A stretch of 64,000 nt of DNA from NCBI GenBank assembly GCA_024397955.1, contig CP073744.1, positions 930,001-994,000 of the forward strand, written 5' to 3'. A program made the position numbers and the translations under genes. A model generated the notes under the pieces. It did not search any database, had not been told where the DNA came from, and worked only from the letters and a program-made list of their open reading frames with translations. Source of the stretch: a bacterium SCSIO 12696 (GTDB lineage: Bacteria; Pseudomonadota; Gammaproteobacteria; Pseudomonadales; Porticoccaceae). Within the stretch, counting starts at the first letter, position 1. Every line of letters starts with the position of its first letter. Below, in pieces: positions 53,814 to 62,041 of the stretch.

Positions 53814-56411
53814 TTACTGCAATTTGTCAGTTACCCAGCTCAATACGCTGTCAATAGCCACCGGCAGTGCAGATACATCCGTACCACCACCCTGAGCCAT
53901 ATCCGGCCTACCACCGCCTTTGCCGCCGACCTGGCCGGCAACGAATTTCATCAGGTCACCGGCTTTCACTTGGTCAGTTACCGGCTTGGTCACACCAGCC
54001 ACCAAGGTGATTTTTTCACCATCTACGGCGGCCAACAGGATGACGCCTTTTTCTAACTTGGATTTGACTTGGTCCATCAGGTCTCGTAATGCTTTGCCAT
54101 CAACGCCTTCAACAACCGCAGCCAAAACTTTTACCCCAGCCACGTCTTTAGCCTGACCGACAAGGTCACCACCCGCTGAGCTGGCCAACTTGGCTTTGGC
54201 AGTATCCAACTCTTTGCTCAATTCACGGTTTTTTTCCACCAGCTGGGAAACCTTATCTTCTACCGTGGCTACTGAACTTTTAACGGTAGTTGCTACTGAA
54301 TGCAGACGCTCTTCCAATTGATCAAACAAAGCCATGGCACCGGCACCGGTAACGGCCTCGATACGGCGTACACCGGCAGCAATACCGGACTCTGCGGTAA
54401 TGCGCATCAAACCAATATCGCCAGTGCGATTTACGTGAGTACCACCACACAGCTCCACAGAAAAGCCGCCACCCATGGTCAGTACGCGGACCTCTTCCCC
54501 GTACTTTTCACCAAACAGCATCATGGCGCCACTTTCCTTGGCGGCATCCATGGTCATCAGTTCGGCAGTCACCGGGCTATTTTGACGTATTTGCTGGTTA
54601 ACCAACTGCTCAACCGTTTTGACCTGCTCGGCGGTCATCGCTTCAAAGTGGGAAAAGTCAAAACGCAGGCGTTCCGCATTTACCAAAGAGCCTTGTTGGG
54701 TAACGTGATCGCCCAGCACTTGGCGCAACGCGGCATGCAACAAGTGCGTTGCCGAGTGATTCAAGGTAGTGGCATTGCGCACCGCGGCACTTACCGAGCT
54801 GGTCGCTGTGTCGCCGACTTGCGCAGAACCCTGCAATAAAACGCCCACGTGCAAATGGTTGCTGCCCTGTTTGATGCAGTCACGCACTTCAAAGCGGCCA
54901 TTGGCCAGCTCCAGGTAGCCACTGTCACCCACCTGACCACCACCTTCTGCATAAAATGCCGTGCGATCGAGAACAACGATAGCGTCCTGATCGACATCCA
55001 GCTGCTGTACCGGGTTTCCATCTACCAACAGGGCGGTAACAGTGCCCTGCTGCTGCAGTTCTTGATAACCGGCAAATTCGGTAATCCCCTCAAGATTCAG
55101 TGATGCACTGTAATCCACAGAGAAGTTACTGGCCGCGCGGGCGCGGGCTTTTTGCGCTTCCATCTCCCGCTGGTAACCGTCCAGGTCGATACCCAAACCG
55201 CGTTCGCGGCAAATATCGTTGGTCAGGTCGGTGGGGAAGCCATAAGTGTCGTATAACTGAAACACCACACCGCCTGGCAGCTCATCTTCCGCAAGGCCTT
55301 TAAGCGCTTGCTCGAGTACAGCCATACCTTTATCCAGAGTCTTGGCAAATTGCTCCTCTTCGGCCTTGAGCACTTTTTCCACCTGCCCCTGCTTGCTCGC
55401 CAGCTCCGGGTAAGCCGCCCCCATCTCAGCCACCAACGAACTGACCAACCGGTAGAAAAACGGCTCGTTAACACCCAATTTATGGCCCTGGCGCAATGCA
55501 CGGCGAATAATGCGGCGCAGCACATAACCACGGCCTTCGTTAGAGGGCAGTACGCCGTCCACAATCAGAAACGCCGACGAGCGAATGTGATCGGCGATAA
55601 CTCGCAGCGCTTTGTTCTCCAGATTTTTTTCGCCAGTGGCTTCTGAGGCGGCAGCAATCAAATTGCGGAACAGGTCGATATCGTAGTTGTTGTGCTGCCC
55701 TTGCATCACTGCCGCGATACGCTCCAAGCCCATACCGGTATCGATAGAGGGCTTGGGCAGTGGGGTCATGGTGCCATCGGCAGAACGCTGATACTGCATA
55801 AACACCAAATTCCAGATCTCAATGTAGCGGTCTAAGTCGTCGTTTTCACTGCCAGGAGGCCCACCGGGCACATCTGCGCCGTGGTCATAAAAAATTTCCG
55901 AACTGGGTCCACAAGGGCCAGTGTCACCCATCTGCCAGAAGTTATCCTCATCCAACCGGGAAAACCGCTCTGGACTGACACCCATCTCATTCAACCAAAT
56001 ATCCGCCGCTTCATCGTCGGATACATGCACCGTGACCCACAACCGTTCTGGCGGCAAGCCCAGCACCTTGGTCAAAAACTCCCAAGCGTATTCAATGGCA
56101 TCGCGTTTAAAATAATCACCAAAGCTGAAGTTACCCAACATCTCAAAAAAGGTGTGGTGGCGAGCCGTGTAGCCAACGTTTTCCAAGTCATTGTGCTTGC
56201 CGCCTGCGCGCACGCAACGCTGAGAGCTGGTGGCGCGAGTGTAGTTGCGCTTTTCATCGCCGAGGAAAACATCCTTGAACGGCACCATGCCGGCGTTGGT
56301 AAACAACAATGTGGGGTCGTTGCCCGGTACAAGGGAGCTGCTGTCTACAACCTGATGGCCCTTGTCACGGAAAAAATTCAGGAAGGCATCGCGTATTTCT
56401 GCGCTCTTCAT
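53814..56411 (-). CDS. alaS: Alanyl-tRNA synthetase
   Basis: The 865-residue class II synthetase charges tRNA-Ala. It has the aminoacylation domain ([47 protein letters not shown]), a tRNA-recognition region, the editing domain (zinc-type [20 protein letters not shown] and [16 protein letters not shown]), and the C-terminal C-Ala domain ([17 protein letters not shown]). All key motifs are intact. Length is standard. Order with lysC and csrA matches Pseudomonas. Confidence 0.97.
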   Translation of the reverse strand: MKSAEIRDAFLNFFRDKGHQVVDSSSLVPGNDPTLLFTNAGMVPFKDVFLGDEKRNYTRATSSQRCVRAGGKHNDLENVGYTARHHTFFEMLGNFSFGDYFKRDAIEYAWEFLTKVLGLPPERLWVTVHVSDDEAADIWLNEMGVSPERFSRLDEDNFWQMGDTGPCGPSSEIFYDHGADVPGGPPGSENDDLDRYIEIWNLVFMQYQRSADGTMTPLPKPSIDTGMGLERIAAVMQGQHNNYDIDLFRNLIAAASEATGEKNLENKALRVIADHIRSSAFLIVDGVLPSNEGRGYVLRRIIRRALRQGHKLGVNEPFFYRLVSSLVAEMGAAYPELASKQGQVEKVLKAEEEQFAKTLDKGMAVLEQALKGLAEDELPGGVVFQLYDTYGFPTDLTNDICRERGLGIDLDGYQREMEAQKARARAASNFSVDYSASLNLEGITEFAGYQELQQQGTVTALLVDGNPVQQLDVDQDAIVVLDRTAFYAEGGGQVGDSGYLELANGRFEVRDCIKQGSNHLHVGVLLQGSAQVGDTATSSVSAAVRNATTLNHSATHLLHAALRQVLGDHVTQQGSLVNAERLRFDFSHFEAMTAEQVKTVEQLVNQQIRQNSPVTAELMTMDAAKESGAMMLFGEKYGEEVRVLTMGGGFSVELCGGTHVNRTGDIGLMRITAESGIAAGVRRIEAVTGAGAMALFDQLEERLHSVATTVKSSVATVEDKVSQLVEKNRELSKELDTAKAKLASSAGGDLVGQAKDVAGVKVLAAVVEGVDGKALRDLMDQVKSKLEKGVILLAAVDGEKITLVAGVTKPVTDQVKAGDLMKFVAGQVGGKGGGRPDMAQGGGTDVSALPVAIDSVLSWVTDKLQ

Positions 56412-56456
56412 CAGTGGTCGATCCTTAAAATCAGGGGATGGCCTATGGCCAAAAAT

Positions 56457-56822
56457 TCAAAAGCCCAACTGGTCTTCGGAAAACGCGCTGTTGCCCGCTT
56501 CCTTGTTTGCCAGTATGTGCAAGTGCAAGTGAAAAACGGTTTGGCCTGCACCTTCGCCATTATTCACTATCAATCGAAACGCATCACCAACGCCCGCCTG
56601 TCTGGCCACCTCTCCTGCCGCTAGCATCAAGTGGCCCAGCAATGCCTTGTCGTGACTGTTGGCATCCACCAGTCGCGGAATGGGCTTTTTGGGAATTAAT
56701 AGCAGGTGCGTCGGTGCCTGCGGCGCAATATCGTTGATAACGATACAGTGTTCATCTTCGTAAAGAATATCAGCGGGAATATCGCGGTTGATAATCTTGG
56801 TAAACAGGGTTTCCTCAGCCAT
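56457..56822 (-). CDS. hinT: HIT-family nucleotide-binding protein (HinT)
   Basis: The 121-residue protein has the histidine triad in QTVFHLHLHILANKE and the N-terminal LFTKIINRDIPADILYEDEHCIVINDI typical of HinT/HINT1-type phosphoramidases that hydrolyse AMP-lysine and AMP-amine conjugates. It lies between alaS and the Trm112-like gene, 45 bases from alaS and 7 bases from its upstream neighbour. Function in bacteria is housekeeping; the physiological substrate is unclear. Confidence 0.92.
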   Translation of the reverse strand: MAEETLFTKIINRDIPADILYEDEHCIVINDIAPQAPTHLLLIPKKPIPRLVDANSHDKALLGHLMLAAGEVARQAGVGDAFRLIVNNGEGAGQTVFHLHLHILANKEAGNSAFSEDQLGF

Positions 56823-56829
56823 GGCTCAC

Positions 56830-57012
56830 CTACGACAGTTTTTCATCGGTGGAGAGTGGGCGCGCTTCCGACTCCAGCATCACCGGAATACCATCTCTTA
56901 TGGGGTAAGCAAGGCCACTGGCTTTGCACACCAGCTCTTGTTTTTCACGATCGTATTCCAAAGGTGCTTTGCTGACCGGACACACCAAAATACTCAGTAG
57001 TTTTTTGTCCAT
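56830..57012 (-). CDS. Trm112/YcaR-family small protein
   Basis: The 60-residue protein [20 protein letters not shown] has the Trm112 fold signature. One Cys is visible in the [10 protein letters not shown] motif and a second in [23 protein letters not shown] at 57012 fits the family N-terminus; the frame extends upstream to 57039 without support. In eukaryotes Trm112 activates methyltransferases; the bacterial role is not settled. It lies directly upstream of hinT. Confidence 0.88.
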   Translation of the reverse strand: MDKKLLSILVCPVSKAPLEYDREKQELVCKASGLAYPIRDGIPVMLESEARPLSTDEKLS

Positions 57013-57122
57013 AGAATGACCTACCATCCCTAGCTTCACGTAGTAGGAAGCAGGGAAATATTAGCTACCAGAAAGAAGATGCGGATTTTACGGGAAAGCG
57101 GGCAGTAACACCACGACTGCCA

Positions 57123-57971
57123 CTACTTCGGCAGCGCCTTTAATACCAATTGGGGATCGATACGAACATCAAACCAATTCATACGCCAGTCCAAATGAGG
57201 TCCTGTGGAACGGCCAGTAGAGCCAACCCGGGCGATGGCATCACCAGCAGCGACAACATCACCCACCGACACCAACGACTCACTCAGGTGAATAAATGTT
57301 GATGAAAGGCCATGACCATGATCGACGATAAGGGTGCCACCTGAAAAGTACATATCCGGGTGCACCAAGTTCACCACACCAGGAGCTGGCGCATAAACCA
57401 GCTCACCGCTGGGTGCAGCAATATCAATGCCGTAGTGAGGATTTTTAGGGACACCGTTGTAGATCCGCTGACTGCCATACACACCGGTGATGGTACCCTT
57501 CAAGGGCCAGCTAAAACCCGCCAGAAAATCTTCCTGTTCACTTTGGCTACGGCGAGCTTTACGGACTTGGGCGGATTCTTCACGAATACGTTCCAGTACC
57601 TCGGGAGGCGGGTTGACTGTGCGTGATGGGACACCATCGACTCGCTGTACCTTGTATTCTCGCTGGGCAACGGGGAACGCTTTTGAAACCACTTTGCCCG
57701 AGGGTGAAACGGAACTCAGTGTCACCTGAGGTTCAGCATCGCGACCAAGGCCGACGATGAATTGGCCAGCTGAGCCAAGCAATAGTTCACGAGATTCCAG
57801 GCGTACCCGATATCCTGTTTCAACCTGGCCAACCAAAAGGCCACCCTGCCGTAGCTGCCCTTGAACAACAACGCCGGGGAGAACCTGTGTCTGTGCCTCC
57901 GCTAAAACAGGGCTCGCCACAACGAGCATTGCCAAGCAACACCATAAATAACCAAGGCTTTTATTCATCAT
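57123..57971 (-). CDS. M23-family (LytM) peptidase
   Basis: The 282-residue exported protein has a signal peptide (about 1-25, GYLWCCLAMLVVASPVLAEA), an N-terminal domain that can hold a ligand-binding fold, a coiled-coil linker (PPEVLERIREESAQVRKAR) and a C-terminal LytM domain. Zinc ligands are in NPHYGIDIAAPSG, IVDHGHGLSSTFIHLSESL and GPHLDWRMNW. It probably cleaves peptidoglycan cross-links in the periplasm. The ATG overlaps the DUF6491 gene's end by 11 bases, so the two are coupled. Confidence 0.9.
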   Translation of the reverse strand: MMNKSLGYLWCCLAMLVVASPVLAEAQTQVLPGVVVQGQLRQGGLLVGQVETGYRVRLESRELLLGSAGQFIVGLGRDAEPQVTLSSVSPSGKVVSKAFPVAQREYKVQRVDGVPSRTVNPPPEVLERIREESAQVRKARRSQSEQEDFLAGFSWPLKGTITGVYGSQRIYNGVPKNPHYGIDIAAPSGELVYAPAPGVVNLVHPDMYFSGGTLIVDHGHGLSSTFIHLSESLVSVGDVVAAGDAIARVGSTGRSTGPHLDWRMNWFDVRIDPQLVLKALPK

Positions 57972-58377
57972 CTACAACTTCAGGCTCATCGGGCAACAGG
58001 TAGGGGTCAAAACTCTTGATCTGGCAGCTAATACCTGTTTCCAAAGATACGATGCGGTCGAAACGGGCACACAAGCGGCCTGTACGCGACTCATAGGAAA
58101 CACCCCGCCGTTGAACACCACGGCAAGGGCGTGATAGCGTCATCAATATGTATTTTTTACCGGAGACTTTGAGTACCGCACTCTGATCACTGACAAAATT
58201 CATACTGCGAATACGGTTGGTGCGAATACAGCCACTGTTGATACCCCATTTTTTAGGGTCAAGGTCGTAATCACTGGGCAACTCGTCCACTTCCGAAGCC
58301 ATCACTGTGTTTAACAGTCCAATGGCAAGTGCAGCAACAAAAAGAGTCAAGCGATAGCTCTTGTAGAGCAAAGACAC
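57961..58377 (-). CDS. DUF6491-family secreted protein
   Basis: The 138-residue protein has a hydrophobic N-terminus (LTLFVAALAIGLLNTVMA) that looks like a signal sequence. A cysteine-containing small domain follows: INSGCIRTNRIRSMNFVSDQ, YILMTLSRPCRGVQRRGVSY, GRLCARFDRI and ISCQIKSFDPYLLPDEPEV. The four cysteines and spacing match DUF6491. It is cotranscribed with the M23 peptidase, which it overlaps by 11 bases. Function is unknown. Confidence 0.75.
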   Translation of the reverse strand: MSLLYKSYRLTLFVAALAIGLLNTVMASEVDELPSDYDLDPKKWGINSGCIRTNRIRSMNFVSDQSAVLKVSGKKYILMTLSRPCRGVQRRGVSYESRTGRLCARFDRIVSLETGISCQIKSFDPYLLPDEPEVVDDE

Positions 58378-58463
58378 GTCCGATCTCCAAATGGGTTATT
58401 CAGCGTAGAAAACGGCAGTGTATAGGGATTCGTTGACTGTGCCTACTGCATAACCGGCCGGGC

Positions 58464-58931
58464 TCAGTCTTCTGACTCCAAAGCATAGCGTACCTGCTCT
58501 GAACTGAAGCCTCGGTACTGAAGGAAACGCGCTCTTTTACCCCACTCTTTTTGATCGCCCGGCGCACTACTACGAAAGCGCTGACAGGCCACGTCCCTTG
58601 CTCGCTCAAACCAGTCCACACACTCATCATTGATAAAGCGGTCGATCAAAGGCTGTGCAATACCCCGTTGTTTAAGCTCACTACTGATTCTATAGGGGCC
58701 TTGGCCACGCTGCCAACGGCTGCGAAAAAACGCTTCGGCAAAACGTTCATCCGACTGCAAACCCTGCTCGCGAAGCTCTTCCAATACCTCTTCAAAAGGT
58801 GACTGAGCCCCATAGCGAGCCACCAACTTTTGCTGCAATTCACGATGACTGTGCTCACGACGAGCCAACAGATTCATCGCCGTCAATCGAACCACCGCCC
58901 TATCAGTATTTGCAGATTCGTTATAGGCCAT
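58464..58931 (-). CDS. recX: Regulatory protein RecX
   Basis: The 155-residue helical protein has RecX repeats: AMNLLARREHSHRELQQKLVAR, LQSDERFAEAFFRSRWQRGQGPYRI and YRGFSSEQVRYALESED. RecX modulates RecA filaments. It lies 56 bases after recA with a terminator in between, so its expression is probably lower than recA's, as in E. coli. Length is normal for RecX. Confidence 0.93.
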   Translation of the reverse strand: MAYNESANTDRAVVRLTAMNLLARREHSHRELQQKLVARYGAQSPFEEVLEELREQGLQSDERFAEAFFRSRWQRGQGPYRISSELKQRGIAQPLIDRFINDECVDWFERARDVACQRFRSSAPGDQKEWGKRARFLQYRGFSSEQVRYALESED

Positions 58932-58950
58932 TTACACCCACCTCAAAACA

Positions 58951-58974
58951 AAAAGCCCCGCAGTGCGGGGCTTT
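58951..58974 (-). terminator. Terminator between recA and recX
   Basis: On the minus strand AAAGCCCCGC pairs with GCGGGGCTTTT around ACT, followed by a T-rich tract. It lies 14 bases past the recA stop. Partial read-through would give recX, as in E. coli. Confidence 0.9.
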
Positions 58975-58987
58975 ACTTATTCCTTGC

Positions 58988-60019
58988 TCAGTCCACCAAT
59001 TCCGGCCCTTGGTCTTCTTCGCTGGTGGTTGTGGCATTCAGTAACTGGCTGCGAATAGCCCCTTCGATCTCCTGGCCAATTTCAGGGTTTTCCCGCAGGT
59101 ACTCACAGGCGTTGTTCTTGCCCTGGCCAATCTTGCTGCCTTTGTAGGAATACCAGGCTCCGGCTTTGTCCACCAAGCCCAGCTTAACGCCCATATCAAT
59201 GACTTCACCTTGGCGGTTGATGCCCTTGCCATAGAGTATCTGGAATTCGCTTTGCTTGAAGGGTGGCGATACCTTGTTCTTCACCACCTTCACACGGGTC
59301 TCGTTACCCATGATTTCATCGCCCTCTTTCACCGCACCGATACGGCGGATATCCAGGCGCACAGAGGAATAGAACTTCAGAGCGTTACCACCAGTGGTGG
59401 TTTCCGGGTTGCCGAACATCACGCCGATTTTCATCCGAATCTGGTTGATAAAGATCACCAGACAGTTGGCGTTCTTAATGTTGCCGGTAATTTTGCGCAG
59501 TGCTTGGGACATCAAGCGGGCTTGAAGGCCCACGTGGTGATCGCCCATTTCACCCTCAATTTCCGCTTTGGGCGTCAGTGCGGCTACAGAATCTACTACC
59601 AACACATCAATGGCACCGGAGCGCACCAGCATATCGGTCACTTCAAGTGCCTGCTCACCGGTATCCGGTTGGGAAAGGATCAAATCGTCTACATTAACCC
59701 CAAGCTTTTCCGCATAAATGGGATCAAGAGCGTGTTCTGCATCGATAAAAGCACAGGTACCACCCTTTTTCTGAGCCTCGGCAATCACCGACAAGGTAAG
59801 TGTGGTTTTACCGGAGGACTCCGGGCCATAAATTTCCACAATGCGCCCTTTGGGCAATCCACCGATGCCGAGGGCCACATCCAGCCCCAGAGAACCGGTA
59901 GATATGCTTGGGATAGCCACCTGCTCCCGCTCCCCCATACGCATTACGGTGCCCTTGCCAAACTGGCGATCAATCTGCGCTAGCGCCGCCTGTAGTGCCT
60001 TTTCTTTATTTGCGTCCAC
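58988..60019 (-). CDS. recA: Recombinase RecA
   Basis: The 343-residue protein has Walker [20 protein letters not shown], Walker [24 protein letters not shown]-binding loops ([20 protein letters not shown] and [20 protein letters not shown]) and an acidic C-terminus. I prefer GTG at 60019 (giving [20 protein letters not shown], like Pseudomonas), with GAGG about 8 bases before it. The longer frame from TTG at 60037 lacks a ribosome-binding site. The promoter's -10 overlaps an imperfect LexA box (60067-60082). A perfect box (60122-60137) lies further up. RecA drives homologous recombination and SOS induction. Confidence 0.98.
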   Translation of the reverse strand: MDANKEKALQAALAQIDRQFGKGTVMRMGEREQVAIPSISTGSLGLDVALGIGGLPKGRIVEIYGPESSGKTTLTLSVIAEAQKKGGTCAFIDAEHALDPIYAEKLGVNVDDLILSQPDTGEQALEVTDMLVRSGAIDVLVVDSVAALTPKAEIEGEMGDHHVGLQARLMSQALRKITGNIKNANCLVIFINQIRMKIGVMFGNPETTTGGNALKFYSSVRLDIRRIGAVKEGDEIMGNETRVKVVKNKVSPPFKQSEFQILYGKGINRQGEVIDMGVKLGLVDKAGAWYSYKGSKIGQGKNNACEYLRENPEIGQEIEGAIRSQLLNATTTSEEDQGPELVD

Positions 60020-60066
60020 TTCCGTTACCTCGCTCAAAACTGTTTAAATCGCAACACTGAAAAATA

Positions 60067-60096
60067 CTGTATAAATAATCAGCTTTATATCTGCAA
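60067..60096 (-). promoter_or_regulatory. recA promoter with overlapping LexA box
   Basis: On the minus strand TTGCAG (60096-60091) and TATACA (60073-60068) are 17 bases apart. The -10 lies inside CTGATTATTTATACAG (60082-60067), which matches CTGT-N8-ACAG except for one base. LexA binding here would block RNA polymerase directly. Confidence 0.65.
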
Positions 60097-60121
60097 GCCA
60101 ATATAAATCAAAAACCATTGA

Positions 60122-60137
60122 CTGTATAGTCATACAG
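60122..60137. promoter_or_regulatory. Perfect LexA (SOS) box upstream of recA
   Basis: CTGTATAGTCATACAG matches CTGT-N8-ACAG exactly. It is centred 55 bases upstream of the imperfect box, in the recA-cinA gap, 8 bases past the cinA stop. It may serve recA regulation through cooperative LexA binding. Confidence 0.85.
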
Positions 60138-60145
60138 TATAATTT

Positions 60146-60637
60146 TTAAGAGGATGACGTCACCATCTCTAGTAACACACTCAGAGCCACTTCTACTGCC
60201 TGCTGACGCACCCGTTGACGATCCCCAATAAAATGACGGCATTCGGCATGTCGACTGTTTTTGCTGCACCAGGCAAACCAGACAGTTCCCACTGGCTTGC
60301 CCTGTGTGCCACCATCCGGACCCGCAATACCACTGACAGCGACTGCCACATCTGTATTCATCAGCTCCAAAACTCCTTCAGCCATTGCGCAAACGGTGGC
60401 TTCGCTAACGGCGCCATTTGTCTCAAGCATCGTATCGGGCACTCCCAGTAATCCAGACTTCACCCGATTTGAATAAGTGACCACACCGCCATCAAACCAC
60501 TGGGAACTGCCAGCGACTGCGGTAATGGCACTGGAGACACCACCCCCGGTGCAAGACTCTGCACAGGTGACTCGCCATCCGCGACGCAACAGTGCATCGC
60601 CAAGCTGTTTGGCCAAGTTGTAACCGAATTCAGGCAT
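60146..60637 (-). CDS. cinA: CinA-family nicotinamide-nucleotide amidohydrolase (PncC-like)
   Basis: The 163-residue protein is the CinA C-terminal domain only: VTCAESCTGGGVSSAITAVAGSSQWFDGGVVTYSN, GAVSEATVCAMAEGVLELM and VAVSGIAGPDGGTQGKPVGTVWFAW. It deamidates NMN to nicotinate mononucleotide in NAD recycling. ATG at 60637 is chosen because homologues begin near EFGYNLAKQLGDALLRRG. It lies just upstream of recA, the conserved pncC/cinA-recA arrangement. Length matches E. coli PncC (165). Confidence 0.93.
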   Translation of the reverse strand: MPEFGYNLAKQLGDALLRRGWRVTCAESCTGGGVSSAITAVAGSSQWFDGGVVTYSNRVKSGLLGVPDTMLETNGAVSEATVCAMAEGVLELMNTDVAVAVSGIAGPDGGTQGKPVGTVWFAWCSKNSRHAECRHFIGDRQRVRQQAVEVALSVLLEMVTSSS

Positions 60638-60835
60638 GGCCACATTATCGATACTTTGTTCAAAACCGCCAATGACATTTTTCCCCAATCACTGTCTGTA
60701 ATTTTTTTCAGCACCCTGCATCCAAAACCGTCAGTCGGTGCGTCTATAGAGGTTGAGGCAACGCAGTTGTCGTTCGTCTACAGAGCACAATGCATTCAGA
60801 CCGCAACTTGTAAGGGAAACAGGGGCACCCACATC

Positions 60836-62041
60836 GTGAAACGAGCACACAAAATCATCCTGCCAATCGCTGTATTGGCTGTGAGCGCCGTTGTTGTCGG
60901 CGGACTTAACGCGTTTAAGCCAGAGCCGGAGAAAAAAGACGACTCAGATCGGCCTTTGAGCGCCTTTGTGGAAACCGTCAAATTCCAGCCTACGGTACTG
61001 CAGGTACAAACCCGTGGCGAGGTGCAGCCACGTACAGAAATTGACCTGATCAGCGAAGTCAGCGGCCGTATTCAGGAAGTGTCCAGCCAATTCGTGCGGG
61101 GCGGCGCAATCACACCGGATACGGTACTGATACGAATCGACGATGCTGACTACCGACACGCGGTGACCCGCGCTCAAGCCAGAGTCACCGCCGCTGAAGT
61201 ACAGATTCTACAGCGGGAAGCCGAAGCCCAAGTGGCCAAAACTGAGCTGAAGGGAAAACCCCATACCCCACTGGGCCTGAAAATCCCACAACTGAAAAAT
61301 GCCCAGGCAGAATTGTTGGCAGCACAGGCCGATTTGCGTCAGGCCCAGGAAAACCTGGCTCGTACCCGTATCCGCCTGCCCTTCAACGGGCGAGTACTGG
61401 AGAAGCAAGCAGGAATTGGAGAATTTGTCAGCGCCGGAACCCGCCTCGGCAAAGTGTTTGCCACCGATGTGGCGGAAGTTCGCTTGCCCCTGACTGACGA
61501 GCAGTTGGCCTTGCTGAACCTGCCCATTGGCTATCAAGCCAACAACAATGGCCCGGAAGTGCGCTTTGAGGCAGAGCTGGCTGGGCAAAACCACCAATGG
61601 TACGGCCGCCTGGTACGTATCGAAGCCACTATTGACCCGCAAACCCGGCTGATTCACGGGGTGGCTGAGGTCAAAGCGCCCTACAGCCCGGCCTCTGCCA
61701 GCCAGTCCGGGCAACCGTTTGCTGTAGGGCTGTTCGTTTCCGCCACCATCGACAGTAAAACCATTGAAGCCCACGTGATCCCCAGCGCCGCCCTGCATTC
61801 CGGCAACACCATCTACGTGATTGAGAATGATCGCCTGCAAATACGGGAAATCGATGTGCTCAGCCACCTCAACAACCAAGTGATTGTCAGCGACGGTTTG
61901 GAAGCGGGCGAACGAGTGGTGATATCCCCCATCAAGGACCCTATCAACGGCATGTTGATCAACCCGGTGGATAACCTGCAGCCTGCCTCCAGCTCTCCGG
62001 ATAACAGCGCCGCAGGCAGCAACGGAGTCAGTGCGCGATGA
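60836..62041 (+). CDS. RND efflux periplasmic adaptor (MFP)
   Basis: The 401-residue adaptor has an N-terminal membrane anchor (KIILPIAVLAVSAVVVGGLNAF), lipoyl/barrel-sandwich halves (RGEVQPRTEIDLISEVSGRIQ and RTRIRLPFNGRVLEKQAGIGEFVSAG), a helical hairpin between them and beta-barrel and membrane-proximal domains. I chose GTG at 60836 behind AGGGG; the open frame upstream to 60656 encodes no plausible protein. Its stop overlaps the permease start (ATGA). Together they form a tripartite efflux pump; the outer-membrane component is not in the window. Confidence 0.92.
   Translation: MKRAHKIILPIAVLAVSAVVVGGLNAFKPEPEKKDDSDRPLSAFVETVKFQPTVLQVQTRGEVQPRTEIDLISEVSGRIQEVSSQFVRGGAITPDTVLIRIDDADYRHAVTRAQARVTAAEVQILQREAEAQVAKTELKGKPHTPLGLKIPQLKNAQAELLAAQADLRQAQENLARTRIRLPFNGRVLEKQAGIGEFVSAGTRLGKVFATDVAEVRLPLTDEQLALLNLPIGYQANNNGPEVRFEAELAGQNHQWYGRLVRIEATIDPQTRLIHGVAEVKAPYSPASASQSGQPFAVGLFVSATIDSKTIEAHVIPSAALHSGNTIYVIENDRLQIREIDVLSHLNNQVIVSDGLEAGERVVISPIKDPINGMLINPVDNLQPASSSPDNSAAGSNGVSAR

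Noticed and set aside
60656..60835. N-terminal extension of the RND adaptor
   Set aside because: The upstream part encodes no anchor or lipoprotein signal. GTG at 60836, with AGGGG and a membrane helix directly after, fits the family.
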